From Candidatus Moranbacteria bacterium GW2011_GWC2_40_12 (GTDB lineage Bacteria; Patescibacteria; Paceibacteria; Moranbacterales; UBA11712), in the NCBI GenBank assembly GCA_000995965.1, contig LBYD01000003.1, positions 1-64,000 of the forward strand: a stretch of 64,000 nt of DNA, in the 5' to 3' direction. The translations under genes were made by a program, and so were the position numbers. The stretch's first letter is position 1, and every line of letters begins with the position of its first letter. A model generated the notes under the pieces. It was not told where the DNA came from and ran no database searches. It saw only the letters and a list, made by a program, of their open reading frames with translations. Shown piece by piece: positions 24,076 through 32,357 of the stretch.

Positions 24076-25200
24076 AAAAACTTTTGCGACAACTCGAGCA
24101 ACCCTCCTATCCAGCACGTCTGGCACTATTTTATCACTTTTTGGATTTTTCACCAAACTGGCAATTGCAAGGGCGATTCCAATCTTGATCTTTTCGGAAA
24201 TAATATTGGTTCTCGCATCAAGCGCCCCTCGAAAAAGACCTGGAAAAACAAGGGCATTGTTGATCTGATTGGGAAAATCGCTTCTTCCGGTCGCCATGAC
24301 CGCTGCCCCGCCTTTTTTACCTTCCTTATAAGAAATTTCTGGAACCGGATTGCTCATGGCAAAGACAATCGCTCCTTTATTCATTCGGCGGATATCGCCG
24401 GCTGTCAGAAGCCTCCCCGTTGACACGCCAATGAACACGTCCGCCCCTTCGAGGGCTTCGCCGACGCTTGTGAAAAATTTTTCGTTTCCGGTTACGCAAG
24501 CGATTTCTTTTTTTGGACCATTTGTCTTTCGCAAGCAATTGCAGCAAAGAGATCCCTTGCTGTCAAAGACAACTATTTTTCGCGCTCCGTATTTTGACAA
24601 TAGTTTTGTGACAGCCGTTCCTGCTGCCCCCGCTCCCGAAATCACAATCCGGACATTTCTGATGTTCTTTTTCACGACTTTGAGCGCATTGACGAGTCCG
24701 GCCAGGACCGCAATGGCCGTCCCGTGCTGATCATCGTGAAAAACGGGAATGTCCAGCTCGTTCACTAATCTTTTTTCTATCTCAAAACATCTCGGAGCAG
24801 AAATATCTTCGAGGTTTATTCCGCCGAAACCCGGTGCGATATTTTTCACGGTTTCAATGATTTTTTCCGTATCCTGCGTCGCAAGAATAATCGGAACTGC
24901 GTCCACATTCGCCAATTCTTTGAACAAAACGGACTTTCCTTCCATTACCGGAAGAGCCGCCTCCGGTCCCAGATTCCCCAAACCCAAAATGGCGCTGCCG
25001 TCTGAAACAATCGCAACGCTATTTTTTTTCCAAGTGAGTTCAAAAACTTTTTTTTTATTTTTCGCTATTTCCCGAGAAAGTTCGGCAACGCCGGGAGTAT
25101 AGAGAATCGGTAAATTGCGTTTTGTAAGTCTGCGGCGACTTTTTATTTCTATCTTGCTGCCTTGAAAATTTTGAATTTTGAATTTTGAATTTTGAATCAA
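24070..25200 (-). CDS. NAD(P)-dependent malic enzyme (short form)
   Basis: Malic enzyme decarboxylates malate to pyruvate, making NAD(P)H. The 376-aa protein has the short bacterial form: LPILYTPGVAELSREIAKN, the active-site region VSDGSAILGLGNLGPEAALPVMEGK, DVPV-like DIPVFHDDQHGTAIAVLAGL and the nucleotide-binding VISGAGAAGTAVTKLL. The N-terminus (MIQNSKFKIQNFQ) is encoded by a GAATTTT tandem repeat, so it reflects repeat expansion into the gene or a mis-set start, and normal N-terminal residues seem missing. It is upstream of the YjbQ and pcm genes. Confidence 0.9.
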   Translation of the reverse strand: MIQNSKFKIQNFQGSKIEIKSRRRLTKRNLPILYTPGVAELSREIAKNKKKVFELTWKKNSVAIVSDGSAILGLGNLGPEAALPVMEGKSVLFKELANVDAVPIILATQDTEKIIETVKNIAPGFGGINLEDISAPRCFEIEKRLVNELDIPVFHDDQHGTAIAVLAGLVNALKVVKKNIRNVRIVISGAGAAGTAVTKLLSKYGARKIVVFDSKGSLCCNCLRKTNGPKKEIACVTGNEKFFTSVGEALEGADVFIGVSTGRLLTAGDIRRMNKGAIVFAMSNPVPEISYKEGKKGGAAVMATGRSDFPNQINNALVFPGLFRGALDARTNIISEKIKIGIALAIASLVKNPKSDKIVPDVLDRRVARVVAKVFK

Positions 25201-25275
25201 ATTATGATGATTGAATTTTAATTTCGAAATTATTTAATTCAAAATTAAAGTCAATGAATAAAGAAGTAGTCCAAA

Positions 25276-26196
25276 TCAAGCCGATATTTGCAATTTCTTA
25301 TAAACAGAACCAGCAGCAACCGCTCCTTCCGCCGCCGCGGTGATAATCTGCCGCAATTTATTCGATCCGTTAGTCACGTCTCCCGCCGCCCAAACGCCGG
25401 AAATATTCGTGGTTTGGCCGCTGTCCACCTTGACATATCCCTGCTCGTCCGTTTCGATTCCCAATTGATTTGTTATTTCCACCCCAGGCTCGCTGCCAAT
25501 TTCAATGAAAACTCCTTGAACTGCCAATTCTCCGCTGCCAGCGTGCTGTTTGTCCAAAACAATTTTTTCAACCGCCTTATCCCCTTTTATCTCTTTGATA
25601 TTCGTACTGAAGATGACTTCGATTTTTCTCTCGGCCGAAATTTTTTCCATATAGGCAGGATCTATCTTGAGTTTTTCCCCCCGATAGATCAAATACACTT
25701 GGCTGGCATATCGAGAAAGAAGCAGTGCGGCCGACCCCGCGCTGTTTCCTCCACCGACTACCGCCACAACTTTTTCTTTGAAAAAAGCGGCATCGCAGGT
25801 CGGGCAATAGGAAACCCCCTTGCCTTTGAATTCAGCTTCACCCGGAATTTGAAGTTTCCGGTATTCCATTCCTGACGCCAAAATTATATTTTTTGCCTGA
25901 TACTCACCGGAATGAGTCGTGATTTTGAATATATCCCCCTCTTTCGAGACGCTGGACACCGAATCCATCAGGATCTCCCCACCCAATTTTTCAGCGTGTT
26001 CGCGCATTTTTTGCAAAAGCTCAAAACCGGGCATAGAAACAGTTCCCGGCCAATTTTCGATCTGGTGGGCTTCGTTGGCTTGCCCGCCGGGTTCCCTTCC
26101 AATCACAAGATGCTTCACCTTATAGCGCGAAGAATAGATAGAAGCCGTGAGGCCCGCTGGCCCGGCACCGATGATAATTAGATCGAAGATATCCAT
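25276..26196 (-). CDS. trxB: thioredoxin reductase
   Basis: TrxB is the FAD enzyme that passes NADPH electrons to thioredoxin. In the 306-aa protein the FAD motif is IIIGAGPAGLTASIYSSR (7-24), the redox-active disulfide is CPTC (131-134), the NAD(P)H motif is VVGGGNSAGSAALL and the C-terminal FAD motif is GVWAAGDVTN. The usual HRR-type phosphate-binding motif reads IYRGEKLK, so NADPH specificity is not certain. trxA lies just upstream in the same direction. Confidence 0.95.
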   Translation of the reverse strand: MDIFDLIIIGAGPAGLTASIYSSRYKVKHLVIGREPGGQANEAHQIENWPGTVSMPGFELLQKMREHAEKLGGEILMDSVSSVSKEGDIFKITTHSGEYQAKNIILASGMEYRKLQIPGEAEFKGKGVSYCPTCDAAFFKEKVVAVVGGGNSAGSAALLLSRYASQVYLIYRGEKLKIDPAYMEKISAERKIEVIFSTNIKEIKGDKAVEKIVLDKQHAGSGELAVQGVFIEIGSEPGVEITNQLGIETDEQGYVKVDSGQTTNISGVWAAGDVTNGSNKLRQIITAAAEGAVAAGSVYKKLQISA

Positions 26197-26204
26197 GACT
26201 ATAA

Positions 26205-26330
26205 TTTTGAATTCGGAATTGTGAATTGTGAATAGGAATATTGAATACGGAATTCAGAATTCTATATTCTTGATTCCTATTCTAAATTCGCAGTTCTCAA
26301 TTCTTTTTCGTATTTTTAGTTATAAAATAC
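26205..26330. repeat. period-7 AATT repeat array with inverted halves
   Basis: The left half repeats GAATTNN about every 7 nt, the right half NNATTC or NNAATTC, so the array folds back on itself. The same design occurs at 16670-16787, 32250-32357, 34640-34750 and 63140-63180. Confidence 0.6.
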
Positions 26331-26333
26331 TTT

Positions 26334-26648
26334 CTATACTTTCCCCAATTCCTCTTTCAATCCTTCCTTATTCTGCACGCCCACCAATTGCTTCATTTCC
26401 TTTCCGTCTTTGAAGATGATCATTGTTGGGATGGACATTATTCCGTATTTCGAGGCAGTTTCGCGATTTTCATCCACATTCAGTTTCCCTATTTTAAAAT
26501 TGTCCTTCAGCTCCTGCGCCAGTTCGTCAATAATCGGTCCCATCATCTGGCAGGGACCGCACCATGCCGCCCAAAAATCGACGAGAACAGGCTTTTCGCT
26601 TTTGAGAACTTCTGCTTCAAAATTTTGGTCTGTGAACTCATGCGCCAT
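26334..26648 (-). CDS. trxA: thioredoxin
   Basis: A 104-aa classical thioredoxin. The active site WAAWCGPCQMMGP has Cys30 and Cys33, with the buried Asp in VLVDFWA and the cis-Pro in GIMSIPTM. It is a general disulfide reductase of the cytoplasm, reduced by the TrxB encoded next to it; the two are separated by a repeat array rather than tightly linked. Confidence 0.96.
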   Translation of the reverse strand: MAHEFTDQNFEAEVLKSEKPVLVDFWAAWCGPCQMMGPIIDELAQELKDNFKIGKLNVDENRETASKYGIMSIPTMIIFKDGKEMKQLVGVQNKEGLKEELGKV

Positions 26649-26705
26649 AAATTTGACTCCAATATCCGATGTTAGGAGTGTCCCAATACCGGAAGTTGGA
26701 ACATT

Positions 26706-27221
26706 TTAAGCTTTTTTACGATTTACATAAAGAAGCGCTGCTCCGCCGACAAGGATAAGCGCAATCAATACTACGGGAAAGATATTTTTTTTATTTCCGG
26801 TCGGATTCTGTTCCGGCTGGTTTTGTTGATTCATATTTTTTCCCGCTGCCTTTCCGTTTTTTTCCGGATCCGGTAGTTCCCTGGCTTCCACATTGGAGAT
26901 CTCCTTTTCAAAATTATCAATAATTGGCTGATCACCGACTAAAAACTTGTCGCCAAAAGCAATGGCCGGCACGCTCCCTTTATATTCACTGTCAAACGCT
27001 TCTCCGAACTTCATCAGCAGCCGGGCGTTGAAAGGATTTGAAAATTCAAGCTTAGTGATTTCGTATTTGTCATAAATCCCGTTCTCGCTGAAATATTCGT
27101 CCACTTTTACGCAATGCGGGCAGGTATCACCGTAGAAATAGTAGGCCTTTTTCTTGCCGGCATCTTGAGCAGAGACCAAAAACGGAATTAGCAGAAATAA
27201 AGCAATAATTGATTTTTTCAT
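26706..27221 (-). CDS. secreted thioredoxin-like CPHC protein with C-terminal membrane anchor
   Basis: The start at 27221 (MKKSIIALFLLIPFLVSAQ) gives a clean signal peptide; the longer frame to 27257 would hide it. The mature part has a CPHC redox motif (about residues 34-37) in YYFYGDTCPHCVKVDEYF and a VPAIAFGDKFLVGDQPI segment with the cis-Pro, a thioredoxin/glutaredoxin-like fold. A Gln/Asn/Pro-rich linker leads to a C-terminal membrane helix (IFPVVLIALILVGGAALLYV) and a short basic tail. It probably acts on disulfides at the outer face of the membrane. It lies next to trxA. Confidence 0.82.
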   Translation of the reverse strand: MKKSIIALFLLIPFLVSAQDAGKKKAYYFYGDTCPHCVKVDEYFSENGIYDKYEITKLEFSNPFNARLLMKFGEAFDSEYKGSVPAIAFGDKFLVGDQPIIDNFEKEISNVEARELPDPEKNGKAAGKNMNQQNQPEQNPTGNKKNIFPVVLIALILVGGAALLYVNRKKA

Positions 27222-27326
27222 GGTTTTTTCTTTACAAGTAACAAATATGCTTCGCACTGCGAATATACGAACGCAAGAACCTTTCCGAAATTCGTATATT
27301 CGTAAAAGATTCGTAATTCGTAAAGA

Positions 27327-28040
27327 TTATCCCCCAAACCGTCTCGCTCTCCTCGAATAATCCTCAATCGCCTCGTGCGCTTTTTTGTCGTCAAAATCCG
27401 GCCAAAGCACTTCCGAAAAATACAGCTGGGCGTTCCGAAGATCCCACATCATGAATCCGGCGCTAATATGCGGCTCGCCGCCGGTGCGAATCAGAAGATC
27501 CACCGGCGGAAGGTCTCGCGTCATAAGATTTTCTTTTATCATCTTTGAGGTGATACGCTTCACCTTGCCTTTGCATTTCTCGATGAGGCTGTTGGCCGCC
27601 TCGACCAATTCATCATCGCCGGAATAAGCCAAAAGAAAATTCAAAAAAAACTTCTGGTATTTTTCGGTTCTTGTCATGCATTTTCTGATGATTTTTTTGA
27701 CCGTTTCCGGAAACTGGTCTTCCCATTTTCCGATCACATTCACCCGCACTTCATGACTGTGGATATCCTCATTGTCTATCAGTTTTAAAAAATATTTTCG
27801 ATAAATATCCAGCAACGCTTTTTTTTCGCGAAGCGGCCTTTTCCGGAGATTATCGAGTGAAGATCCCCAAAAAGTGATATGTTTCACGCCCAAGTCAAGA
27901 TTAGCCCGCAACACTTTTTCGAGGTTCTTTGCTCCCGCGTCGTGCCCTTCCCAGGGCTTGAGGCCTTTTTTCTTCGCCCATCGCCGGTTCCCGTCGGGAA
28001 TAATGGCGACGTGATTGGGAATGTTTTCTAATTGAGACAT
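27327..28040 (-). CDS. uppS: isoprenyl transferase (undecaprenyl diphosphate synthase family)
   Basis: A cis-prenyltransferase that extends farnesyl or geranylgeranyl diphosphate to the polyprenyl carrier of wall synthesis. The 237-aa protein has VAIIPDGNRRWAKKKGL with the catalytic Asp, HITFWGSSLDNLRKRP where most members have LSTENW, and LLIRTGGEPHISAGFMMWDL with the Mg-binding region. WGSSLDN and the altered later motif suggest a divergent subgroup, so product length is open. The polyprenyl synthase at 28200 could supply the primer. Confidence 0.9.
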   Translation of the reverse strand: MSQLENIPNHVAIIPDGNRRWAKKKGLKPWEGHDAGAKNLEKVLRANLDLGVKHITFWGSSLDNLRKRPLREKKALLDIYRKYFLKLIDNEDIHSHEVRVNVIGKWEDQFPETVKKIIRKCMTRTEKYQKFFLNFLLAYSGDDELVEAANSLIEKCKGKVKRITSKMIKENLMTRDLPPVDLLIRTGGEPHISAGFMMWDLRNAQLYFSEVLWPDFDDKKAHEAIEDYSRRARRFGG

Positions 28041-28199
28041 ATAAATAAACAGGGAATACTAATCCCGATCTTTATCTGTTATTTTTCTGTGCCGTTATTA
28101 TATTAAAAGATTGAAAAATACACAAATGTATTTCATTTTTAATTTCATCGCGAAGCGACTACAAAATTATACACTTTGCGTTTTCGCTTTATATATTTT

Positions 28200-29267
28200 C
28201 TAAACTTCTCTCTTCACTATATAATCCGCGATCCCGATCAGAAACGCTTTGACCTCCCTGTTGAAATCCGACTTTTCAATGGCCGCTTTTCCTTCTTCGA
28301 CATATTTCCTCGCCAAATTTTGGGAATATTCAAAAGAGCCGGTTTCACGTATCACTCGCCTGAAACTTTCTATATCGCTTTCAGAAACATTTTTATTCCC
28401 CAGAAGTTTTTTCACCAATTTTTTCTGCTTCACGTCACTATTTTCAAGGGCCTTTACGATTAGGAGAGTTTGTTTCCCTTCCCGAAGATCGGAGCAAACC
28501 GGTTTTCCCAATTTTTTTTCGTTCCCGAACGCCCCCAAAATGTCATCCTGAATTTGAAAAGCGATTCCGACCGGAACGGCATATTCGCTCAAAACTTTGA
28601 GTATCTTTTCGTCTGCGCCGGCGAGAAGCGCCCCGAGATGAAGCGGGCCTTCGACTGTATATTTGGCCGTTTTATTTCGATGCACTTCGATAATTTCTTT
28701 TTCAGTCGCCCGGCCTTTCGCTTCGAGCATCACATCCAGAATCTCGCCGGAAACGGTATTTACGACAATTTCCTGAAGTTTCAAAAGGGCTTTTTGCTTT
28801 CTCTCCGGAGAGAAACGGGAATTGAATATTATTTCATTTCCGAATGCCGCCGCCATATCACCCGCCACAATCGCCATTGAATCGCCAAAGTGTTTCGGTT
28901 CGGCTTTTTTATAAAATTTCTTTGCCAAACCTTCATACCTCTTGTGGATCGTCTGGACACCGTGGCGAAAATCATCCCGGTCAATGATGTCGTCGTGAAT
29001 GAGAAGAAAAATATGCGTGAGTTCTATACTCATCGAAGCCTCGATGATTTTTTCAAAATCATTGCCACCGGCCGCCCGATATCCCCAATACATGAAACCG
29101 GCCCGCACCCGTTTTCCGCCGGCGAGAATCAGATCGCGGATGCATTTCACGGCGTCCTTCGCCGACGGCCCGACCTCCCGCATCTCACGGAGCTTTTTGG
29201 CAAAATATTGGGCCAGACTACGATCAAGCGTTTTTTTGTAATTTTGCAGTTCTATTTTCGCGTCCAT
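28200..29267 (-). CDS. polyprenyl (geranylgeranyl/farnesyl-type) diphosphate synthase
   Basis: A trans-prenyltransferase of 355 aa. The first Asp-rich motif is LIHDDIIDRDDFRHG and the second is FQIQDDILGAFGNEKKLGKP; GGKRVRAGFMYWG at about residue 50 is the substrate Lys/Arg region. It condenses IPP with allylic diphosphates; chain length is not certain from these motifs. It stands upstream of uppS in the same direction, so both likely serve lipid carrier formation. Confidence 0.92.
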   Translation of the reverse strand: MDAKIELQNYKKTLDRSLAQYFAKKLREMREVGPSAKDAVKCIRDLILAGGKRVRAGFMYWGYRAAGGNDFEKIIEASMSIELTHIFLLIHDDIIDRDDFRHGVQTIHKRYEGLAKKFYKKAEPKHFGDSMAIVAGDMAAAFGNEIIFNSRFSPERKQKALLKLQEIVVNTVSGEILDVMLEAKGRATEKEIIEVHRNKTAKYTVEGPLHLGALLAGADEKILKVLSEYAVPVGIAFQIQDDILGAFGNEKKLGKPVCSDLREGKQTLLIVKALENSDVKQKKLVKKLLGNKNVSESDIESFRRVIRETGSFEYSQNLARKYVEEGKAAIEKSDFNREVKAFLIGIADYIVKREV

Positions 29268-29311
29268 ATAACTCTATTTTGGCTTATATAAGGAAAAATA
29301 GCAAATTTTGA

Positions 29312-29340
29312 TTGACAAAGTTGGATAATTTATATATAAT
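29312..29340 (+). promoter_or_regulatory. consensus sigma70 promoter
   Basis: TTGACA (29312-29317), exactly 17 nt, TATAAT (29335-29340): a full-consensus promoter for the small gene at 29372. Confidence 0.9.
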
Positions 29341-29371
29341 AACAGCAATAAAAAAACGAGTGGAGGTTAAC

Positions 29372-29581
29372 ATGCAACAGGCGACGTCGCAGCACACAGT
29401 GGATCTAGGAGGGGATATCAAACGGATTTTGATGGTCAGCCATAGCATTGGAGGAAAACGGCATATCGCCGAAGTCCGCGCTACTGGCAGTATGGATTTC
29501 GTGAGGCCTGCGCTCCACGAAATGTTCGTGGCCCCGGTCATCGAATCTGAGAAGTTCCTGAAGAGGAAACGCTTCTCCTAA
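29372..29581 (+). CDS. small orphan protein (69 aa)
   Basis: Unrecognised. The start at 29372 follows GTGGAGGTTAAC. The protein has a possible beta-hairpin (IKRILMVSHSIGGKRHIAEVRATG) and a basic C-terminus (KFLKRKRFS), with no Cys, signal peptide or membrane helix. It has its own perfect-consensus promoter and a hairpin terminator, so it is a single-gene, probably highly transcribed unit, like the genes at 41450 and 47086. Confidence 0.65.
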   Translation: MQQATSQHTVDLGGDIKRILMVSHSIGGKRHIAEVRATGSMDFVRPALHEMFVAPVIESEKFLKRKRFS

Positions 29582-29635
29582 CCACCTCCACCGTGCAACA
29601 CCGCCTCGCGGCACTAGGACGCCATCGCGCGTATC

Positions 29636-29664
29636 ATTACCTAGTGCCCGGGGCACCTTTTTTA
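29636..29664 (+). terminator. terminator of the 29372 gene
   Basis: GTGCC-CGG-GGCAC stem followed by CTTTTTT; a wider stem including CACTAGG/CCTAGTG is also possible. Confidence 0.8.
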
Positions 29665-29722
29665 TAAGGACAATTCACGAAAATTATAATTCGCCTAACT
29701 CGGGTGTTTTTTTATTGAAAAA

Positions 29723-30124
29723 TCAGGCGTGATATTTTTTTCTCACAATTCTCAATATTGGCCGGTTTCGCTCTTTTATTCTTGCCTGTGCGATCTTATC
29801 CTGTAATTCTCTTTGAATATCCCTGTTGCTCGAAATATGGCTCCATCGGTGAGCTTCCAGAAGGACGCTGTCTGTCCGATCCAGCACTGACTGCCGTTCT
29901 TCTTTTGATAACTCATCGAAATGTTCAAGGATGGCGTCAAGGCTTTTGACAATGCCAAGAAATGAACTCGCCCTCAACGCTTCATCTCTTTTTTCCTTTC
30001 CCTGAAATAAGTCTTCACCAACCGGAACGCTTGCGAAGAAATCCTTCAAGACATTCGGATTGAGTCTTTCCGTCGGCGCGTTTATTTTTGGAATATGTTC
30101 TTCATTTTTCGCTGTCTCAAGCAT
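29723..30124 (-). CDS. orphan helical protein (133 aa)
   Basis: Unrecognised. The sequence is charged and mostly helical: a flexible N-terminus (residues 1-45), then helices around LGIVKSLDAILEHFDELS and RTDSVLLEAHRWSH, ending in a strongly basic stretch (RIKERNRPILRIVRKKYHA) that could bind nucleic acid. There is no signal peptide. tRNA-Glu lies 19 nt upstream in the same direction, so the gene may be transcribed with it. Confidence 0.6.
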   Translation of the reverse strand: MLETAKNEEHIPKINAPTERLNPNVLKDFFASVPVGEDLFQGKEKRDEALRASSFLGIVKSLDAILEHFDELSKEERQSVLDRTDSVLLEAHRWSHISSNRDIQRELQDKIAQARIKERNRPILRIVRKKYHA

Positions 30125-30143
30125 AATATTTCAAAATCCTTTG

Positions 30144-30215
30144 TAGCCTCTAGGGGAATCGAACCCCTCTTACTAGGATGAGAACCTAGCGTCCTAGCCG
30201 ATAGACGAAGAGGCC
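30144..30215 (-). tRNA. tRNA-Glu(CTC)
   Basis: Acceptor GGCCTCT/AGAGGCT (G1-T72 wobble), D-arm around GTCTATCGGCTAGGAC, anticodon arm CTAGG-TTCTCAT-CCTAG with anticodon CTC, T-arm GAGGG-TTCGATT-CCCCT. Clean cloverleaf on the minus strand. Confidence 0.93.
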
Positions 30216-30265
30216 ACGATAACTTATACATTACTAAAAATTTTTCAAATTGTCCATAATTTTCA

Positions 30266-30320
30266 AAAAAGAAAAGGGCCCGTGCTGGATGCGCCTGCGA
30301 TGCAGACGCCACGGACCCCC
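30266..30320 (-). terminator. long hairpin terminator of the 30368 gene
   Basis: On the minus strand GGGTCCGTGGCGTCTGC pairs with GCAGGCGC...CACGGGCCC, followed by TTTTCTTTTTT. Confidence 0.85.
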
Positions 30321-30367
30321 TCGGGTCGAATTTTGGTTTCGCAATTATTAGCTCCCTCCTTCGCCTC

Positions 30368-30586
30368 TTAGGCTTTGCCAACAGGATTGTAGGCGTAGTT
30401 GCACCCAAGTCTAGAGGTGCAAGGCATGGGCCCATTTCCATAGAAGATACAGGATGGGCATTGCTCTGAAAAATGTCGCTCGGGTTCTTTTATGGTGATG
30501 AATCCCATTTTTGAAAAGCGGCTTTCCCTTACAATTTCCTGGAAAGCCTCAGCCGCTGCCATTAAACTTCCTTCAGATGAATTCAT
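30368..30586 (-). CDS. small cysteine-containing orphan protein (72 aa)
   Basis: Unrecognised. The start at 30586 follows CGGAGGAACA. The C-terminal half has four cysteines: CPSC, then CT and GC (SEQCPSCIFYGNGPMPCTS and LGCNYAYN), a spacing that could hold a zinc ion or an Fe-S cluster, but I know no matching family. The N-terminal half is a predicted amphipathic helix (GSLMAAAEAFQEIVRE). It has a long structured 5' leader and a strong terminator. Confidence 0.6.
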   Translation of the reverse strand: MNSSEGSLMAAAEAFQEIVRESRFSKMGFITIKEPERHFSEQCPSCIFYGNGPMPCTSRLGCNYAYNPVGKA

Positions 30587-30599
30587 TGTTCCTCCGAAA

Positions 30600-30760
30600 A
30601 TCTCGGAAAATATTTAGTGAAAAAATGGTTAGTCTTGCGCCCAACTTAAGAATCAAATTTACGTTTAATTATTAAATCGGGCACAAGACTTTTTGTGTTT
30701 TCTTCCAAAAAACACAAAACGACCCAGCGTATCGCGTGGATCGTTTGTTAAAGAGCTGAC
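30600..30760 (-). promoter_or_regulatory. structured 5' leader of the 30368 gene with boxA-like motif
   Basis: Read leftward: AGCTCTTTAACAA (30741-30756), a CGATCC...GGGTCG hairpin, an AT hairpin TTTTGTGTTTT / AAAACACAAAA (30691-30719) and a strong stem AGTCTTGTGCCC / GGGCGCAAGACT (arms at 30679-30690 and 30631-30642). No known riboswitch consensus is recognised. Confidence 0.45.
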
Positions 30761-30930
30761 GGTTGTCCCCTATTTCATCCCGCCGCAACTTTGGCGAAGG
30801 CGGATTTATTTCTACAGCCGTGAGCTCTCTTAGATATTCAATTTTGCCGAATTTTATTTTCCCCTTTTTATTTCAACGCCTCTTTATTCTACTCCACTGA
30901 AAATATCGGTCAAGCCGGAGTTATCCACAA
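30761..30930. other. intergenic region between murF end and the 30368 leader
   Basis: No gene is seen. A promoter for the leader transcript must lie here on the minus strand but no clear hexamer pair stands out. Confidence 0.4.
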
Positions 30931-32241
30931 CTATTTTTTCCATTCGGACGTCTGCCTAGGCAGCAGCTTTTCCGATTGTTCGGGAAAACGCATAATTTCC
31001 TCTGATATAAGCTCCATTCGGGCTCCCTGGGAACCTTTTATCAAAATAATATCGCCTTCTTGAAGCATATTTTGAATAGGGATTTTAGCTTCAATCGAAT
31101 CATTATAGCAGAATATTCTTTTTTTGTCAAGTCCAGCCTTCTCTGCCTCGTCGGCGATGAATTTCGCCTTTTCTCCCACCGCGAAAAGCATATCCGCCGT
31201 TTCGGCCACTTTTCTCCCGACTTCCCGATGGCCCGATTCGGTCTCGGCACCGAGTTCCAGCATATTGCCAAGGGCCGCGAGACGACGACGCGCTTTTATC
31301 TTTCCTAGAACTTCAAGTGCTGCCAGTGTGGACTGCGGAGCAGCGTTGTAGCTGTCCTCGATAATGATCGTATTTTTGATACCGTCAATGATATTGAGTC
31401 TTCCCGCGGGAGATTGAAAATTCTTGAGGGCGTCGGCAATTTCTAGGAGGTTCATCCCAAAATGAGTTCCTACCGCAGCGGCGGCCAACACTGAATAAAT
31501 CTGCGGCCGGCCAACTGATTGCATGAGCCTCACTGGAATGGACACCCCGTTGAAATTCAACTTGAAACTGATTCCTCTTATTTTTTCAAGATCCCCGCCA
31601 TAAAAATCCTCTGTTTTTTCATATCCGAAAAAAATATCAGACGCCCGCACGTTTGCCTTTTCCAAAAATCCGTAAAATATCTTTTCCGCCTTTATTTCTT
31701 CCGCCATCTTTCGCGCTGCTTCGTCATCAAAATTGAGAACTGCCAGTCCGTTTTTCGCGAGATATCTCACAAGCGTGCTTTTTTCTTTGGCAATTTGTTT
31801 TATGTCTTTGAAAAACTCAAGGTGGCTGATGCCGACTGCTGTCACCACACCCACCTCCGGTTTCAAAAAATTGACGAGATACTTGATATCGCCCGGCCGG
31901 TCGGCGCCCATTTCAAGGACCAAAATTTCCGGATATCTTTTTTTGCTTTCCAGCGTGACAATGAGAACAGCTTTCAAAAGGACAGCCAGCCATCTCCAAA
32001 TGTTTCCTTCTCCGCTTTCAAGCCCGAGAACTGTGAGGGGAAGGCCTATTTCATTATTATAATTTTTCTCATTTTTCCGCACCCGGTATTTTGCCGACAG
32101 CACAGCGAAAATCGCCTCTTTAGTCGAAGTTTTTCCCACTGATCCCGTCACGCCGACAACGCGGGGCTTGAAACGGCGCAGAGCTTTGGTTGCGAAATAT
32201 CGCAATATTTTTTCTAATAATTGGATTTTTCTGGATTTCAT
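30931..32241 (-). CDS. murF: UDP-N-acetylmuramoyl-tripeptide--D-alanyl-D-alanine ligase
   Basis: MurF adds D-Ala-D-Ala to the UDP-MurNAc-tripeptide, the last cytoplasmic step of the stem peptide. The 436-aa protein has the Mur ligase P-loop VVGVTGSVGKTSTKEAI (about residues 28-44), NYNNEIGLPLTVL, VLEMGADRPGDIKYL, SPAGRLNIIDG and DSYNAAPQST, in the family order. Length is typical. It ends the leftward mraZ-rsmH-ftsL-ftsI-murF cluster; murE and mraY, which often lie between ftsI and murF, are absent here. Confidence 0.95.
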   Translation of the reverse strand: MKSRKIQLLEKILRYFATKALRRFKPRVVGVTGSVGKTSTKEAIFAVLSAKYRVRKNEKNYNNEIGLPLTVLGLESGEGNIWRWLAVLLKAVLIVTLESKKRYPEILVLEMGADRPGDIKYLVNFLKPEVGVVTAVGISHLEFFKDIKQIAKEKSTLVRYLAKNGLAVLNFDDEAARKMAEEIKAEKIFYGFLEKANVRASDIFFGYEKTEDFYGGDLEKIRGISFKLNFNGVSIPVRLMQSVGRPQIYSVLAAAAVGTHFGMNLLEIADALKNFQSPAGRLNIIDGIKNTIIIEDSYNAAPQSTLAALEVLGKIKARRRLAALGNMLELGAETESGHREVGRKVAETADMLFAVGEKAKFIADEAEKAGLDKKRIFCYNDSIEAKIPIQNMLQEGDIILIKGSQGARMELISEEIMRFPEQSEKLLPRQTSEWKK

Positions 32242-32249
32242 AAACAGAA

Positions 32250-32357
32250 TTTTGAATTGAGAATTGCGAATTTAGAATGGGAATGTTTGAATTTAGAATC
32301 CTGAATTCTTTATTATTTATTCCCATTCGCAATTCTAAATTCTGAATTCTCAATTCT
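32250..32357. repeat. period-7 AATT repeat array
   Basis: GAATTNN units on one side and NNAATTC units on the other, as at 26205-26330; it fills the gap between ftsI and murF. Confidence 0.55.
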
